A DNA stretch of 64,000 nucleotides from an uncultured Collinsella sp. Lineage in GTDB: Bacteria; Actinomycetota; Coriobacteriia; Coriobacteriales; Coriobacteriaceae. The position numbers and the translations under genes were made by a program. Within the stretch, counting starts at the first letter, position 1, and the number at the start of each line of letters is the position of its first letter. The notes beneath the pieces are model-generated. The model did no database searches and was not told where the DNA came from. It was given only the letters and a program-made list of their open reading frames with translations. Of the stretch, positions 7,541-14,953 are shown piece after piece. The DNA lies in NCBI GenBank assembly GCA_958443265.1, contig CAUCKA010000003.1, positions 62,001-126,000 of the forward strand. The letters run 5' to 3'.

Positions 7541-9538
7541 GTGGCCGAAAAATTCCGCGTCGGCGGGGCGATAGGGGCGGAAGGTGGCGGGATCGATCTT
7601 TACGTGTGCCGCGGCGGGCACGTCGTACCATTTGACCGTATAGCCGGCGTCGTGGGCGCAAAAAACCGAATCGGGCGTGTTAGGCAGATCGGCCTCGGGC
7701 TCGTAGGCGGCCGTCTCGATGACGCGCTCGGCATCATGGCAAGCCGCATAACCGGCGAACTCCAGGTACAGATGTCCGCGACCGCTCGTGTAGGCAGCTA
7801 CCTCCAGCGCATAATCCTGCACCTCGGATGCCGGCACGCGACCCACAAGCTTCGCCCTCTCGCCCGCCATTGCCGGCGGCTCGTACTCGGCACCCATGCG
7901 CGTGGCATCCGAGAGCGCCCGGCCCACGCACTCCCCCGGCACCTCGAGCTCAAAGTGGTACCACGGCTCCAGCAACACGTCTGCGCCGGCCTCGCGCGCC
8001 CGCATCAAACCCTGGCGAATCGCGCGGTACGTGGCCTGGCGAAAATCGCCGCCCTCGGTGTGTTTGGCATGCGCGCGGCCGCCCGTAAGCGTAATGCGCA
8101 CATCGGTGATGGGCGAGCCGGTCAGCACGCCCAGGTGGTCGCGCTCCATGGCGTTGGTGAGTGCCAGACGCTGCCAGTTAAGATCGAGCTCGTCGGTCGA
8201 GGTCACGGTGCCAAACTGCACGCCCGAACCTGCTGGCAACGGCTCCAGGCGCAGATGCACCTCGGCATAGTGGCGCAGCGGCTCAAAGTGGCCCACACCC
8301 TCGACCGGCTGCGAGATCGTCTCCTTATAGAGAATGCCGCCGGGCTCAAACTCGACCGCAAGGCCAAAACGATCGGCCAGCACGCGCTGCACGACCTCGA
8401 GCTGCACGGCGCCCATCAACTGCAGGTGAATCTGCTCAAGATGCGTATTCCAGCTTACGCCGAGCATGGGATCTTCGTCCGCCAACTCAGTCAATGCTTT
8501 GAACACCGTATGGGCGTCGTGTTCGCCCGGCAGCACCGTATAGGTGAGGACTGGCGCAATGACGGGCGCATCGCCCGCGGACTCCGCGCCCAGGGCGTCC
8601 CCTGGGCGAACGTGCGCAAGACCCGTCACGGCGCAAATACCGCCAGCAGCAACTTCTTGGGCAAGCTCATACTTCTCGCCGTTATAGATGCGTACCTGAT
8701 CGACCTTCTGTTCCCACGCCTCGGCACTAGAATGCCCGCTGATCATCTGTTTTGCGCGCAGCGTGCCGCCGGTCACTTTAACCCAAGCCAAGCGCTCGCC
8801 ACGATCCCCGCGGCTGACACGATAGACGCGCGCGGCAAACTCCGGGAGCCACGCCTGCTCACGCATCAGCGCGCATATACCATCCAGTAGCTCGTCAACG
8901 CCTTGGTCCTTGAGCGCCGAGCCGGCAAAGCAGGGAAAGAGCTTGCGCTCGGCAACCATGCGCGACAGCGTTGCGACGGAAAGCTCACCCGCTTCAAGAA
9001 ACTCCTCGAGCGCCGCTTCGTCCAACGCAGCAGCGTCCTCCTGAACGGCGCCGCCCGCCAGCAGTTCGCTGGCATCCAGGCAGCCTTCGGAAAGACGTTG
9101 CCCAAGTTGTGCCAGCAAAACCTCGCGGCCGGGATTCTCCAAATCGATTTTGTTGATATAGATGAACGTCGGGATGTCATAGCGCGCAAGCAGGCGCCAC
9201 AGGGTTTCGGTGTGCCCTTGTACGCCGTCGTTGGCGCCCACAACCAAAATCGCGTAGTCGAGTGCGCGCAATGTGCGCTCCGCCTCGGCAGAAAAATCGA
9301 CATGCCCCGGCGCATCAACGAGCATGACGTGGGTATCGCCATGGTCGAGCACGGCCTGCGACGAGAAGATCGTAATGCCGCGCTCGCGCTCGATCGCGTT
9401 AGTGTCCAGATGCGAATCGCCATCGTCCACGCGGCCGCGCTTGCGAATACGACCTGCGTTGAACAACATGGCCTCGGCCAGCGTGGTCTTGCCGGCATCG
9501 ACATGCGCCAAGATTCCAACGACCGCTTGTTTCGACAT
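7535..9538 (-). CDS. TetM/EF-G-like ribosome-associated translational GTPase
   Basis: This 667-residue protein is built like a ribosomal protection protein. G1 is AHVDAGKTTLAEAML, G2 lies in ERERGITI, G3 is DAPGHVDF and G4 is NKID. EF-G-like domains follow, with a C-terminal region (RAREAGADVLLEPWYHFELEVP) like domain IV/V of TetM-class proteins. TetM-type GTPases remove tetracycline from the ribosome, but intrinsic relatives of unknown duty are common in Firmicutes and Actinobacteria, so resistance is not implied. The ATG at 9538 follows AGAGGAGAG; an upstream extension to 9607 lacks family similarity. The coding sequence ends inside a palindromic repeat (ATG TGA). Confidence 0.82.
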   Translation of the reverse strand: MSKQAVVGILAHVDAGKTTLAEAMLFNAGRIRKRGRVDDGDSHLDTNAIERERGITIFSSQAVLDHGDTHVMLVDAPGHVDFSAEAERTLRALDYAILVVGANDGVQGHTETLWRLLARYDIPTFIYINKIDLENPGREVLLAQLGQRLSEGCLDASELLAGGAVQEDAAALDEAALEEFLEAGELSVATLSRMVAERKLFPCFAGSALKDQGVDELLDGICALMREQAWLPEFAARVYRVSRGDRGERLAWVKVTGGTLRAKQMISGHSSAEAWEQKVDQVRIYNGEKYELAQEVAAGGICAVTGLAHVRPGDALGAESAGDAPVIAPVLTYTVLPGEHDAHTVFKALTELADEDPMLGVSWNTHLEQIHLQLMGAVQLEVVQRVLADRFGLAVEFEPGGILYKETISQPVEGVGHFEPLRHYAEVHLRLEPLPAGSGVQFGTVTSTDELDLNWQRLALTNAMERDHLGVLTGSPITDVRITLTGGRAHAKHTEGGDFRQATYRAIRQGLMRAREAGADVLLEPWYHFELEVPGECVGRALSDATRMGAEYEPPAMAGERAKLVGRVPASEVQDYALEVAAYTSGRGHLYLEFAGYAACHDAERVIETAAYEPEADLPNTPDSVFCAHDAGYTVKWYDVPAAAHVKIDPATFRPYRPADAEFFGHM

Positions 9539-9782
9539 GGCTCTCCTCTTATTGCAAGCCCATCGCACGCGGCAACGGGCGCTCTCGTTCCACACTGGAT
9601 GATACAATTTACGGGCCGGCGGGCGAAGCGGGCCCTATCCCCCGACCGAGCTCATCGCCCCGCGTTGCCGCGCAGCGATTTTCGTAGGTTCGCGCCTTGC
9701 GAAAGCCGGCACCTCCCCTTTTTGTCTGCCCGGGTTCATCTGGAACGGCAGCGACGCGAGCCCCACAACAACGCGTTTTGCC

Positions 9783-9810
9783 AAAAAATGGCCCCACCCG
9801 GGGCCATTTT
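9783..9810 (-). terminator. Terminator hairpin after the GNAT gene
   Basis: An A-run, then ATGGCCCC pairing with GGGGCCAT across a four-base loop, then a T-run: this reads as an intrinsic terminator on either strand. It lies downstream of the leftward acetyltransferase gene (9845-10336). Confidence 0.8.
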
Positions 9811-9844
9811 CATTTAGATGGAGTGTTGGTATGCACCTGGGCGC

Positions 9845-10336
9845 TTATGCCTCGCGCAGCCAGTCAAACGCAACACGCGGTGTGCCGTCCGACACATACA
9901 CGACGCCGGCGCGCTCGAACCCCGCCTTAACGATCGCACCCTGCATGGGAAGGTTGTCCTGATGCGTGTCGATGCGCAGGTGGTCGGCGCGCTCCTTGGC
10001 AAAGACAAACATCGCAGCCGCGATGCCGTGCACGGTGCCGTCGGATGCCACACGGTGCAGCACGGCGTATGGAGTGTCGCTACGCCATTGGCCGCCCTCA
10101 ATCACGTCATAGCACTCGTCCGGACCCGGTAAAAAGGCAAACGTCGCCACCACGCGGCCGTCGACTTCGCACACGTAACTGCCACCAGCGGCAATATCGG
10201 CAGCCAGCTGCTCGGCCGAAGGCGTGCCCTCGGGCCACTGCATGGCGTTGCCATGCGCGCGCATAAAAGCGCGGGCGGCACCATAGATAGCCATGACGGC
10301 GGGAATGTCGGTCTCGAGGGTTTTTCTGATCATCAC
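9845..10336 (-). CDS. GNAT-family N-acetyltransferase
   Basis: This 163-residue protein has the GNAT fold order. The N-terminal strand and helix IRKTLETDIPAVMAIYGAARAFM come first, then the central strands with VCEVDGRVVATFAF and the acetyl-CoA-binding loop around LHRVASDGTVHGIAAAMF, where family members usually have a Q/RxxGxG/A-like motif. The closing strand LRIDTHQDNLPMQGAIVKAGFERAGVVYV ends with the common aromatic/Gly pattern. It should transfer an acetyl group from acetyl-CoA to an unidentified amine. Two methionines (10336 and 10333) can start it. The divergent gene begins 73 bases away, with an inverted repeat in between. A hairpin terminator follows at 9783. Confidence 0.85.
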   Translation of the reverse strand: MMIRKTLETDIPAVMAIYGAARAFMRAHGNAMQWPEGTPSAEQLAADIAAGGSYVCEVDGRVVATFAFLPGPDECYDVIEGGQWRSDTPYAVLHRVASDGTVHGIAAAMFVFAKERADHLRIDTHQDNLPMQGAIVKAGFERAGVVYVSDGTPRVAFDWLREA

Positions 10337-10354
10337 GCGGCGACCTCACGTTTA

Positions 10355-10386
10355 TTGGTATCACTTTGATTGAGCAATAATACCAA
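10355..10386. promoter_or_regulatory. TTGGTAT inverted repeat between divergent genes
   Basis: TTGGTAT at 10355-10361 and ATACCAA at 10380-10386 form an inverted repeat between the GNAT gene and the zinc-ribbon gene. The half-site resembles the TATACCAA elements in front of ATPase B, so a shared regulator is conceivable but unproven. Confidence 0.35.
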
Positions 10387-10409
10387 CGTTTGGAGAGGGT
10401 GCGAAGCAG

Positions 10410-10706
10410 ATGGGGAGCAAAAAGCGAGCCGCCTGGTCAAAAGCCAAAAGCGAGTTTTTGGGCGCTGCCACGGGCGGCGATATGAGCGACCTGTTTGCAC
10501 GCGAAGACGAGCGCTGCGACGCACTAGACGCCGAGCGCGATGAAGCCTGGCGCTACAAGTCGTGCGAGCGTAAAAACCGTTACGACACGCGAGCCGAGGC
10601 CGAGGCCGTTATGGCCGACTGCGAAAACCGCGGACGGCGCGGTTTGGCCTGCTACAAATGCGAATACTGCGGCGGGTGGCACCTGACGTCGCACCCCTGG
10701 AAATAG
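10410..10706 (+). CDS. Small zinc-ribbon-like protein
   Basis: This 98-residue protein has an acidic N-terminal half and a C-terminal cysteine-rich half. The latter runs SCERKNRYDTRAEAEAVMADC and ends CYKCEYCGGWHLTS, a pattern seen in small actinobacterial and phage-type proteins in which CxxC and a following WH probably bind zinc. The start ATG at 10410 follows a GGAGAGGG stretch about ten bases upstream. The gene is divergent from the acetyltransferase and convergent with rsmJ. I do not know its function; nucleic-acid binding is only suggested by the zinc-ribbon look. Confidence 0.7.
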   Translation: MGSKKRAAWSKAKSEFLGAATGGDMSDLFAREDERCDALDAERDEAWRYKSCERKNRYDTRAEAEAVMADCENRGRRGLACYKCEYCGGWHLTSHPWK

Positions 10707-10754
10707 ACTCCGCATCGGCACGGCGCTGACGGAGTGCCGGCCATCACACGCAAG

Positions 10755-11459
10755 CTACGGGCGCGGCGGCACCAAGACATCGTAGCGGACAGCCTTGCCC
10801 GCAAGCTGATAGCTCGGCTTAACGCCGGCAAGCAGCGGCCCCTTCATCGGCCGCTTGATAACAACCTTGCGCGGGCGCGGCGCAAGGGCAGCCTCGACCA
10901 GCGCCTCCTCATCGGCACACGGCTGCTCCAAATGGTGCAAGAGCTGGAACTTCTTTTTGACCGCCGCGCTCTTGGTGCGCTCGGGAAACATGGGGTCCAG
11001 ATACACCACATCGGGAGCCGCGAGCTCACCGCGATCAATCAGCTCAGCCGTATGGCGAAGGCCGGCAATGCTGTCCTCACCCGCATGTAAGCGCATGCGC
11101 GCCACGGCAGCCGCAAGCGCCGAATCATCCGCCGCGCGGTCCAAGGCATCCTGCAGCAGTGCCGCGATCACGCAATCCTGTTCATACAGATCGACGGTAA
11201 AGCCCGCTGCCGCCAGCAGCAGCGAATCCTCGCCAAAGCCTGCCGTGGCGTCAATCGCCCATGGCTGCTCGATGCCTTTTGTGCGCGCGGCCTTCACCAG
11301 CAGCTCTTGCTGCAGACGGCCCTGCTTGAGCCGTGGAAGCATGCGGCCAAAATCGGCACGCAGCTCCATCGCGCCGTCGGTGAGCGTGAGGCCCTCGGGC
11401 TTCCCAATCAGCTCAAGCCCCGCGGCCCGAGCAACAGAAAAGGGATCGACGACGCCCAT
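10755..11459 (-). CDS. rsmJ: 16S rRNA (guanine(1516)-N(2))-methyltransferase RsmJ-like
   Basis: This is a 234-residue class I SAM-dependent methyltransferase with the RsmJ signatures. The SAM loop IDATAGFGEDSLLLAAAGF is followed by the catalytic-site segment VVYLDPMFPERTKSAAVKKKFQLL, which closely matches the YLDPMFP..KSA.VKKE signature of RsmJ. VVIKRPMKGPLLAG and a closing RYDVLVP complete the fold. RsmJ methylates G1516 of 16S rRNA. The ATG at 11459 follows a TAAGGAGT site. It may be preceded in the same transcript by the 47-residue membrane peptide at 11523-11666. Confidence 0.88.
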   Translation of the reverse strand: MGVVDPFSVARAAGLELIGKPEGLTLTDGAMELRADFGRMLPRLKQGRLQQELLVKAARTKGIEQPWAIDATAGFGEDSLLLAAAGFTVDLYEQDCVIAALLQDALDRAADDSALAAAVARMRLHAGEDSIAGLRHTAELIDRGELAAPDVVYLDPMFPERTKSAAVKKKFQLLHHLEQPCADEEALVEAALAPRPRKVVIKRPMKGPLLAGVKPSYQLAGKAVRYDVLVPPRP

Positions 11460-11522
11460 GGGTACTCCTTAGCAAGCAAAGCGGATACGTGAGCGCCGCA
11501 TGTGTCGGCACCCAATCGTCCG

Positions 11523-11666
11523 CTATTGTCCCACATGCGACATGGCCCACAGCATCCCAATGCAAAGCACCGCCATCAATCCCGTGCACACGGCAGCGAT
11601 CACAGAATCGCTCATGCGCCTTCCCAACGATTGCGGCTCGCGCGCCTGCCCTGTTCCGTACATCAT
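11523..11666 (-). CDS. Small single-pass membrane protein (47 residues)
   Basis: This short ORF starts with ATG ATG, and TAAGGAGG lies a few bases upstream at 11671-11678. The peptide opens with a hydrophilic MMYGTGQAREPQSLGRRM segment. One hydrophobic helix follows (SVIAAVCTGLMAVLCIGMLW), with a short AMSHVGQ tail. The strong ribosome-binding site and coherent helix support a real gene. It is 63 bases upstream of the rsmJ start on the same strand. Function unknown. Confidence 0.6.
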   Translation of the reverse strand: MMYGTGQAREPQSLGRRMSDSVIAAVCTGLMAVLCIGMLWAMSHVGQ

Positions 11667-11735
11667 GGCTCCTCCTTAGACCAACTCCTTGTTACATCCT
11701 CATCATCGCAGCGCCGCACATGAGCTGCCATCGAT

Positions 11736-11927
11736 TTGACTTACGCCCAGCTTTCCTTTTTGAAAGGTTGGACCGTGCAGGCCCCAAGCGCTTTCAGGCG
11801 CATGCTTACCCTTCCCGCTCTCGGCGGCAGCGTCGTTAACACCGGTACCTTTGTCATCGTGGTGTACGAGCCGTTCTTTGTTCAGCAGGCTCACGCCGTT
11901 AAGGCCGAGAACAAGGATCGCCTGTAG
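11736..11927 (+). pseudogene. Remnant of a small membrane-protein gene, 3' end
   Basis: The last 40 or so codons (LTLPALGG..., TFVIVVYEPFFVQQAHAVKAENKDRL) match the end of the intact membrane protein at 17992-18393 (LTLPAFGG..., AFVIVVYDLFFIQQAHDIKAENKDRL). The first three quarters of the gene are absent. The similarity continues downstream through the terminator, the hairpin and the end of an rlmA copy. This is a degraded duplicate of the segment ending near 18585. The 615 bp from 11667 to 12281 hold only this remnant, two hairpins and the rlmA fragment. Confidence 0.8.
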
Positions 11928-11964
11928 GCACCCATCTCCCACAGCCCCCTGCAATCAAGCAACT

Positions 11965-12003
11965 AAAAAGGGCCGATCGCGTTACTGCGCGATCGGCCCT
12001 TTA
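11965..12003 (+). terminator. Terminator hairpin (duplicate of the one at 18430)
   Basis: AGGGCCGATCGCG at 11969-11981 pairs with CGCGATCGGCCCT at 11988-12000, with A-rich and T-rich flanks, so it can act in both directions. Confidence 0.85.
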
Positions 12004-12018
12004 CGTTTGCCCAGATAA

Positions 12019-12055
12019 AACCTGCCAAAACAAACCTGTCCCTTTTTGGCAGGTT
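12019..12055. repeat. TTTTGGCAGGTT hairpin, family 3, copy 1
   Basis: AACCTGCCAAAA at 12019-12030 pairs with TTTTGGCAGGTT at 12044-12055. The loop CAAACCTGTCCC is nearly identical to that of the copy at 18484-18520. It lies directly 3' of the rlmA fragment. Confidence 0.85.
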
Positions 12056-12056
12056 G

Positions 12057-12117
12057 TTAGCTGTGGCGGTACTCGGCGATGATGAAGTCGGTATCGGTCT
12101 GAAGGGTGTCCAGGACC
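12057..12117 (-). pseudogene. rlmA 3'-end fragment
   Basis: About 60 bases are nearly identical to the last 20 codons and stop codon of rlmA at 18522-18585 (tail ...TLQTDTDFIIAEYRHS-like). The rest of the gene is missing. Together with the adjacent remnant it shows that a junction containing two convergent gene ends was duplicated. Confidence 0.8.
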
Positions 12118-12281
12118 TAACGCCCATCGCAGCATGCTGACATCTATTTAGCAATAAAGTGCCCGATGCCGACAGATTTTATCCTCCGCCTCAACCCTTT
12201 GTTTACCTGCCGCTTCACGACTATTCCACAGTTACCCGTCCATATCATTAAAGAACTGAACAATCGTCGTGAGGAATGCAA

Positions 12282-13121
12282 ATGGACCATTCAGTCACAC
12301 GCCGAAATGCCTGCCGGCTGGCAATCTCGGCAACCGGAGCCGCACTTGCAGCCATGTTGCTACCAGCCTGCTCAAACGGCAATTCCGGCATGCCTGGCAA
12401 GGGCAAGCTGAGTGTAGGCGTCCGCTCGGATATCGTCGGGTTTAGCGAACGTAACCCCAACAACGGCAAGTACTACGGATTCGAAATCGACCTCGCCAAC
12501 GAGCTGGCAAACCGTCTCGGTTATGGAGACTGTTCGATTATAACCGTAACGCCCGAGACGCGCGAAGAAATGCTCTCGTCGGGAAAAGTCGATTGTCTGA
12601 TTGCTTGCTACTCGATAAGCGACGAACGCAAAAAGCTGTTTGACTTCTCTCCCGCCTATTACACCGATTCGGTAATTCTTGTTGTCGAAAACACATCGCT
12701 CATTCAATCCTTTTCCCAGCTTGAAGGCGGAACAATTGGCACGGTAGCCGGAACGAACGCCGCACCTCAACTTGCCGCGAAGTTTTTGGAACTGGGGCTT
12801 TCGGACGGCATACCCCGGCAACAGGATGCCGAGAGCGGCAGCATCGACTACGACACATGGCATCTAAGCCAATACGCGAGCTACGCCGAGCTTTCCCAAG
12901 CATTGGAAGCCGGCGACGTCGACGCCATGGCGACGGACGGCGCAATTGCCAAAACCTATCTCGATGGCGAGCGCACCGTCCTGCCCGATTTTGGCATCAA
13001 CCCACAGCGTTATGCCGTCGCAACGAAGAAGGGCTCTGAGCTTTCGCCTAAGATTGCCGCCGAAGTGCGCTCAATGCTCAAAGACAAAACAGTCGATAAG
13101 CTCATCAATAAATGGAACTAA
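12282..13121 (+). CDS. Solute-binding lipoprotein (family 3, amino-acid type)
   Basis: This is a 279-residue extracytoplasmic binding protein. The N-terminus has basic residues TRRNACRLA, then a hydrophobic stretch and an LLPAC lipobox, which indicates a lipid-anchored protein. The mature part begins KLSVGVRSDIVGFSERN and continues YYGFEIDLANELANRLGYG, DCLIACYSISDERKKLFDFSPAYYTDSVILVV and GTVAGTNAAPQLA, all typical of SBP_bac_3 amino-acid receptors. Start 12282 is preferred over 12276 because the GAGGA site then has normal spacing. No ABC permease or ATPase follows. Instead the sensory MscS gene starts 13 bases after its stop codon, so it may serve as a ligand-binding partner rather than a transport subunit. 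Confidence 0.85.
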   Translation: MDHSVTRRNACRLAISATGAALAAMLLPACSNGNSGMPGKGKLSVGVRSDIVGFSERNPNNGKYYGFEIDLANELANRLGYGDCSIITVTPETREEMLSSGKVDCLIACYSISDERKKLFDFSPAYYTDSVILVVENTSLIQSFSQLEGGTIGTVAGTNAAPQLAAKFLELGLSDGIPRQQDAESGSIDYDTWHLSQYASYAELSQALEAGDVDAMATDGAIAKTYLDGERTVLPDFGINPQRYAVATKKGSELSPKIAAEVRSMLKDKTVDKLINKWN

Positions 13122-13133
13122 GGGAGCCTACCC

Positions 13134-14825
13134 ATGTCCAAGCGATTAAAAAAGAAGTCTGTGGCGCTTGCCGTTGCCGTAACCGTCTGCGCATTGGCGA
13201 TGGGACTCCTACTCGCCTCGATGCAAACGCGTCTATCGCAAGAGGAATACGCTCTGGAATTTGATCGCGTTGCCGCCGAACTCCCCGATCTCGTTAAAAC
13301 GGCTCGGGCGGAAACGAAAGACAACACCCAAACATTTGATGACCTGTATCGCACGCGCGCCGCAAGCATCGCATTTATGGCGGCTAACGATGCCGGTTAC
13401 GAAGCGACCGATGTCAAAATGGCCGAACTCAAGGACCTGCTCAAGGTCGATAACGTTCTCGTCGCCCGACGCGACGGCTCTATCATCGCCAAGGCAGCTG
13501 ACACCAAAGCCGATTTTAGCCGCGCCCGCTTCAACCAGCTACGTCAGTGCTTCGAGACCGGCAAGCCCTCCGATCCGGTTGAGGTCGATCTTCCCGATCA
13601 AGACTGGCTCATGCGATACTATGCCGCCAAAATCGATGACGACACCATGGCCATCGTAGAACAAAATCCCCAAGAGCTGCACGCCCTTGTCAAGGACACC
13701 GGATCGACCGAGAGCATGCTCAAGAACATCTCACTCGGCAGCCACGGATTTGTCCTCGCCGTATCGGCAAAAACGCATCTGATCACCTACCATCCCGACC
13801 AGAACATGATAGGTACCGATGCACTCGACAACGGCATCGATATTAGCAATCTTGAGGACGGCAAAACATTCTTCACTTCCGTCAAGAACACAAGCCTGTA
13901 CTGTCGCGTCAAGTTGGTCGATGACACCTATTACATTCTCGCCATTCCCGAAAGCGACACCGCCACCGCACGCAACATCACCGTGGGCGTCATCCTCTTT
14001 GCCTTCATCGCAATCGTCGCCGCCGTGGCGCTCTATGACCTGTTTGTCCTTGCGGATGACGAGCATAGCGACCAAGGCGATCACGAATACGTCAAGATCG
14101 GTCGCAACCTTAGGTTTAACCCCGCCGTGGGCAGGCGCGCAACAGCCTTGTCCGTTGCAGGACTCGTCTTGCTCCTGGCGGTAACCTTCTATATGCAAAC
14201 GCTCTTTGCCCTTTCGAGCCAAGCGACGGTCAATCGAGAGCGCGTAGAGCAGATTGATCAAACGCTCAAAAACAATGCAATGCGCGAGGATGAACTTACG
14301 AGGCAATATAGTGACCACTACGCCACTACCTGCCATATTATCGCCTACATCGTTGAGCACAATCCAGAGCTCGCCACGCGAGCCGATCTGCACAGCTTGG
14401 CAGAAACGCTTGGCGTCGAGTCAATTTACCTCTACGACGGCGACGGCAATATGACGAGCTCGAGCACGTCACAACGATCCTATAGTCTTTCGACCAAGTA
14501 CGGCGACTCCTCCTACGAGTTCCGCTCGCTTTTGGGCGGCAAGGATGAGTATATACAGCCCCTCTCTATCAACAGAACCACTGGCGAGACATATCAGTAC
14601 ATCGGCGTCGCACTCTACGATCAAGATGGCATTGCAGACGGAATCGCTCAGATTGCCGTGCGCCCTATGCGCTTAGAAGAAATGCTCAAGAGCACCAAGA
14701 TCGGCGTGGTGCTCGACGGCATCAAGGCGGGCGCCGGAGGCTTCGCCTTTGCAATCGAGAAAAAAGACGGCACCGTTGCATATCATCCCAACAATCTTCT
14801 TATGGGGAAAAGGCGTCCGAAATAG
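13134..14825 (+). CDS. Sensory MscS-type channel, N-terminal part (frame interrupted)
   Basis: This 563-residue frame starts at ATG 13134 after AGGGAG. It holds two repeats of one plan: a membrane helix, an extracytoplasmic domain, then another helix. Module 1 has a helix at about residues 9-29, a Cache-like domain with GSHGFVLAVSAKTHLITYHPDQNMIGTDA, and a helix near 285-305. Module 2 begins with a helix near 340-360 and ends in GAGGFAFAIEKKDGTVAYHPNNLLMG. Both carry the GF...HP...G pattern of small Cache domains. The frame then stops after MGKRRPK. In the -1 frame, entered at GGGGAAAA (14804-14811), the same domain continues without a break into the downstream channel frame. The original product was about 1027 residues. 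Confidence 0.8.
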   Translation: MSKRLKKKSVALAVAVTVCALAMGLLLASMQTRLSQEEYALEFDRVAAELPDLVKTARAETKDNTQTFDDLYRTRAASIAFMAANDAGYEATDVKMAELKDLLKVDNVLVARRDGSIIAKAADTKADFSRARFNQLRQCFETGKPSDPVEVDLPDQDWLMRYYAAKIDDDTMAIVEQNPQELHALVKDTGSTESMLKNISLGSHGFVLAVSAKTHLITYHPDQNMIGTDALDNGIDISNLEDGKTFFTSVKNTSLYCRVKLVDDTYYILAIPESDTATARNITVGVILFAFIAIVAAVALYDLFVLADDEHSDQGDHEYVKIGRNLRFNPAVGRRATALSVAGLVLLLAVTFYMQTLFALSSQATVNRERVEQIDQTLKNNAMREDELTRQYSDHYATTCHIIAYIVEHNPELATRADLHSLAETLGVESIYLYDGDGNMTSSSTSQRSYSLSTKYGDSSYEFRSLLGGKDEYIQPLSINRTTGETYQYIGVALYDQDGIADGIAQIAVRPMRLEEMLKSTKIGVVLDGIKAGAGGFAFAIEKKDGTVAYHPNNLLMGKRRPK

Positions 14826-14953
14826 GACTGGCTGACGAGCACCTTGCAGACGGCTTTAGCGATTTCATTTACATCGACAACCAGAAACTCTACGCCTCCT
14901 GCCTAGAGACTGACGACTATTACGTTTACGTCGCGGCACCCGAAGACTCTTTT

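Noticed and set aside
7262..8890. 542-codon plus-strand frame over ATPase B and the TetM-like GTPase
   Set aside because: It runs antisense to two well-supported genes and through a palindromic repeat, with no family resemblance.
7535..9538. Calling this gene a tetracycline-resistance determinant
   Set aside because: The architecture fits TetM-type proteins, but intrinsic EF-G paralogues look alike and no mobile context or leader peptide is seen.
9608..9782. A small gene between the TetM-like GTPase and the GNAT gene
   Set aside because: Frames there lack ribosome-binding sites and coherent composition; only the terminator at 9783 is supported.
14802..14826. Programmed -1 frameshift in the MscS gene
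   Set aside because: GGGGAAAA does not satisfy the X XXY YYZ rule in the A site and no downstream stimulator hairpin was seen; a one-base indel is simpler.
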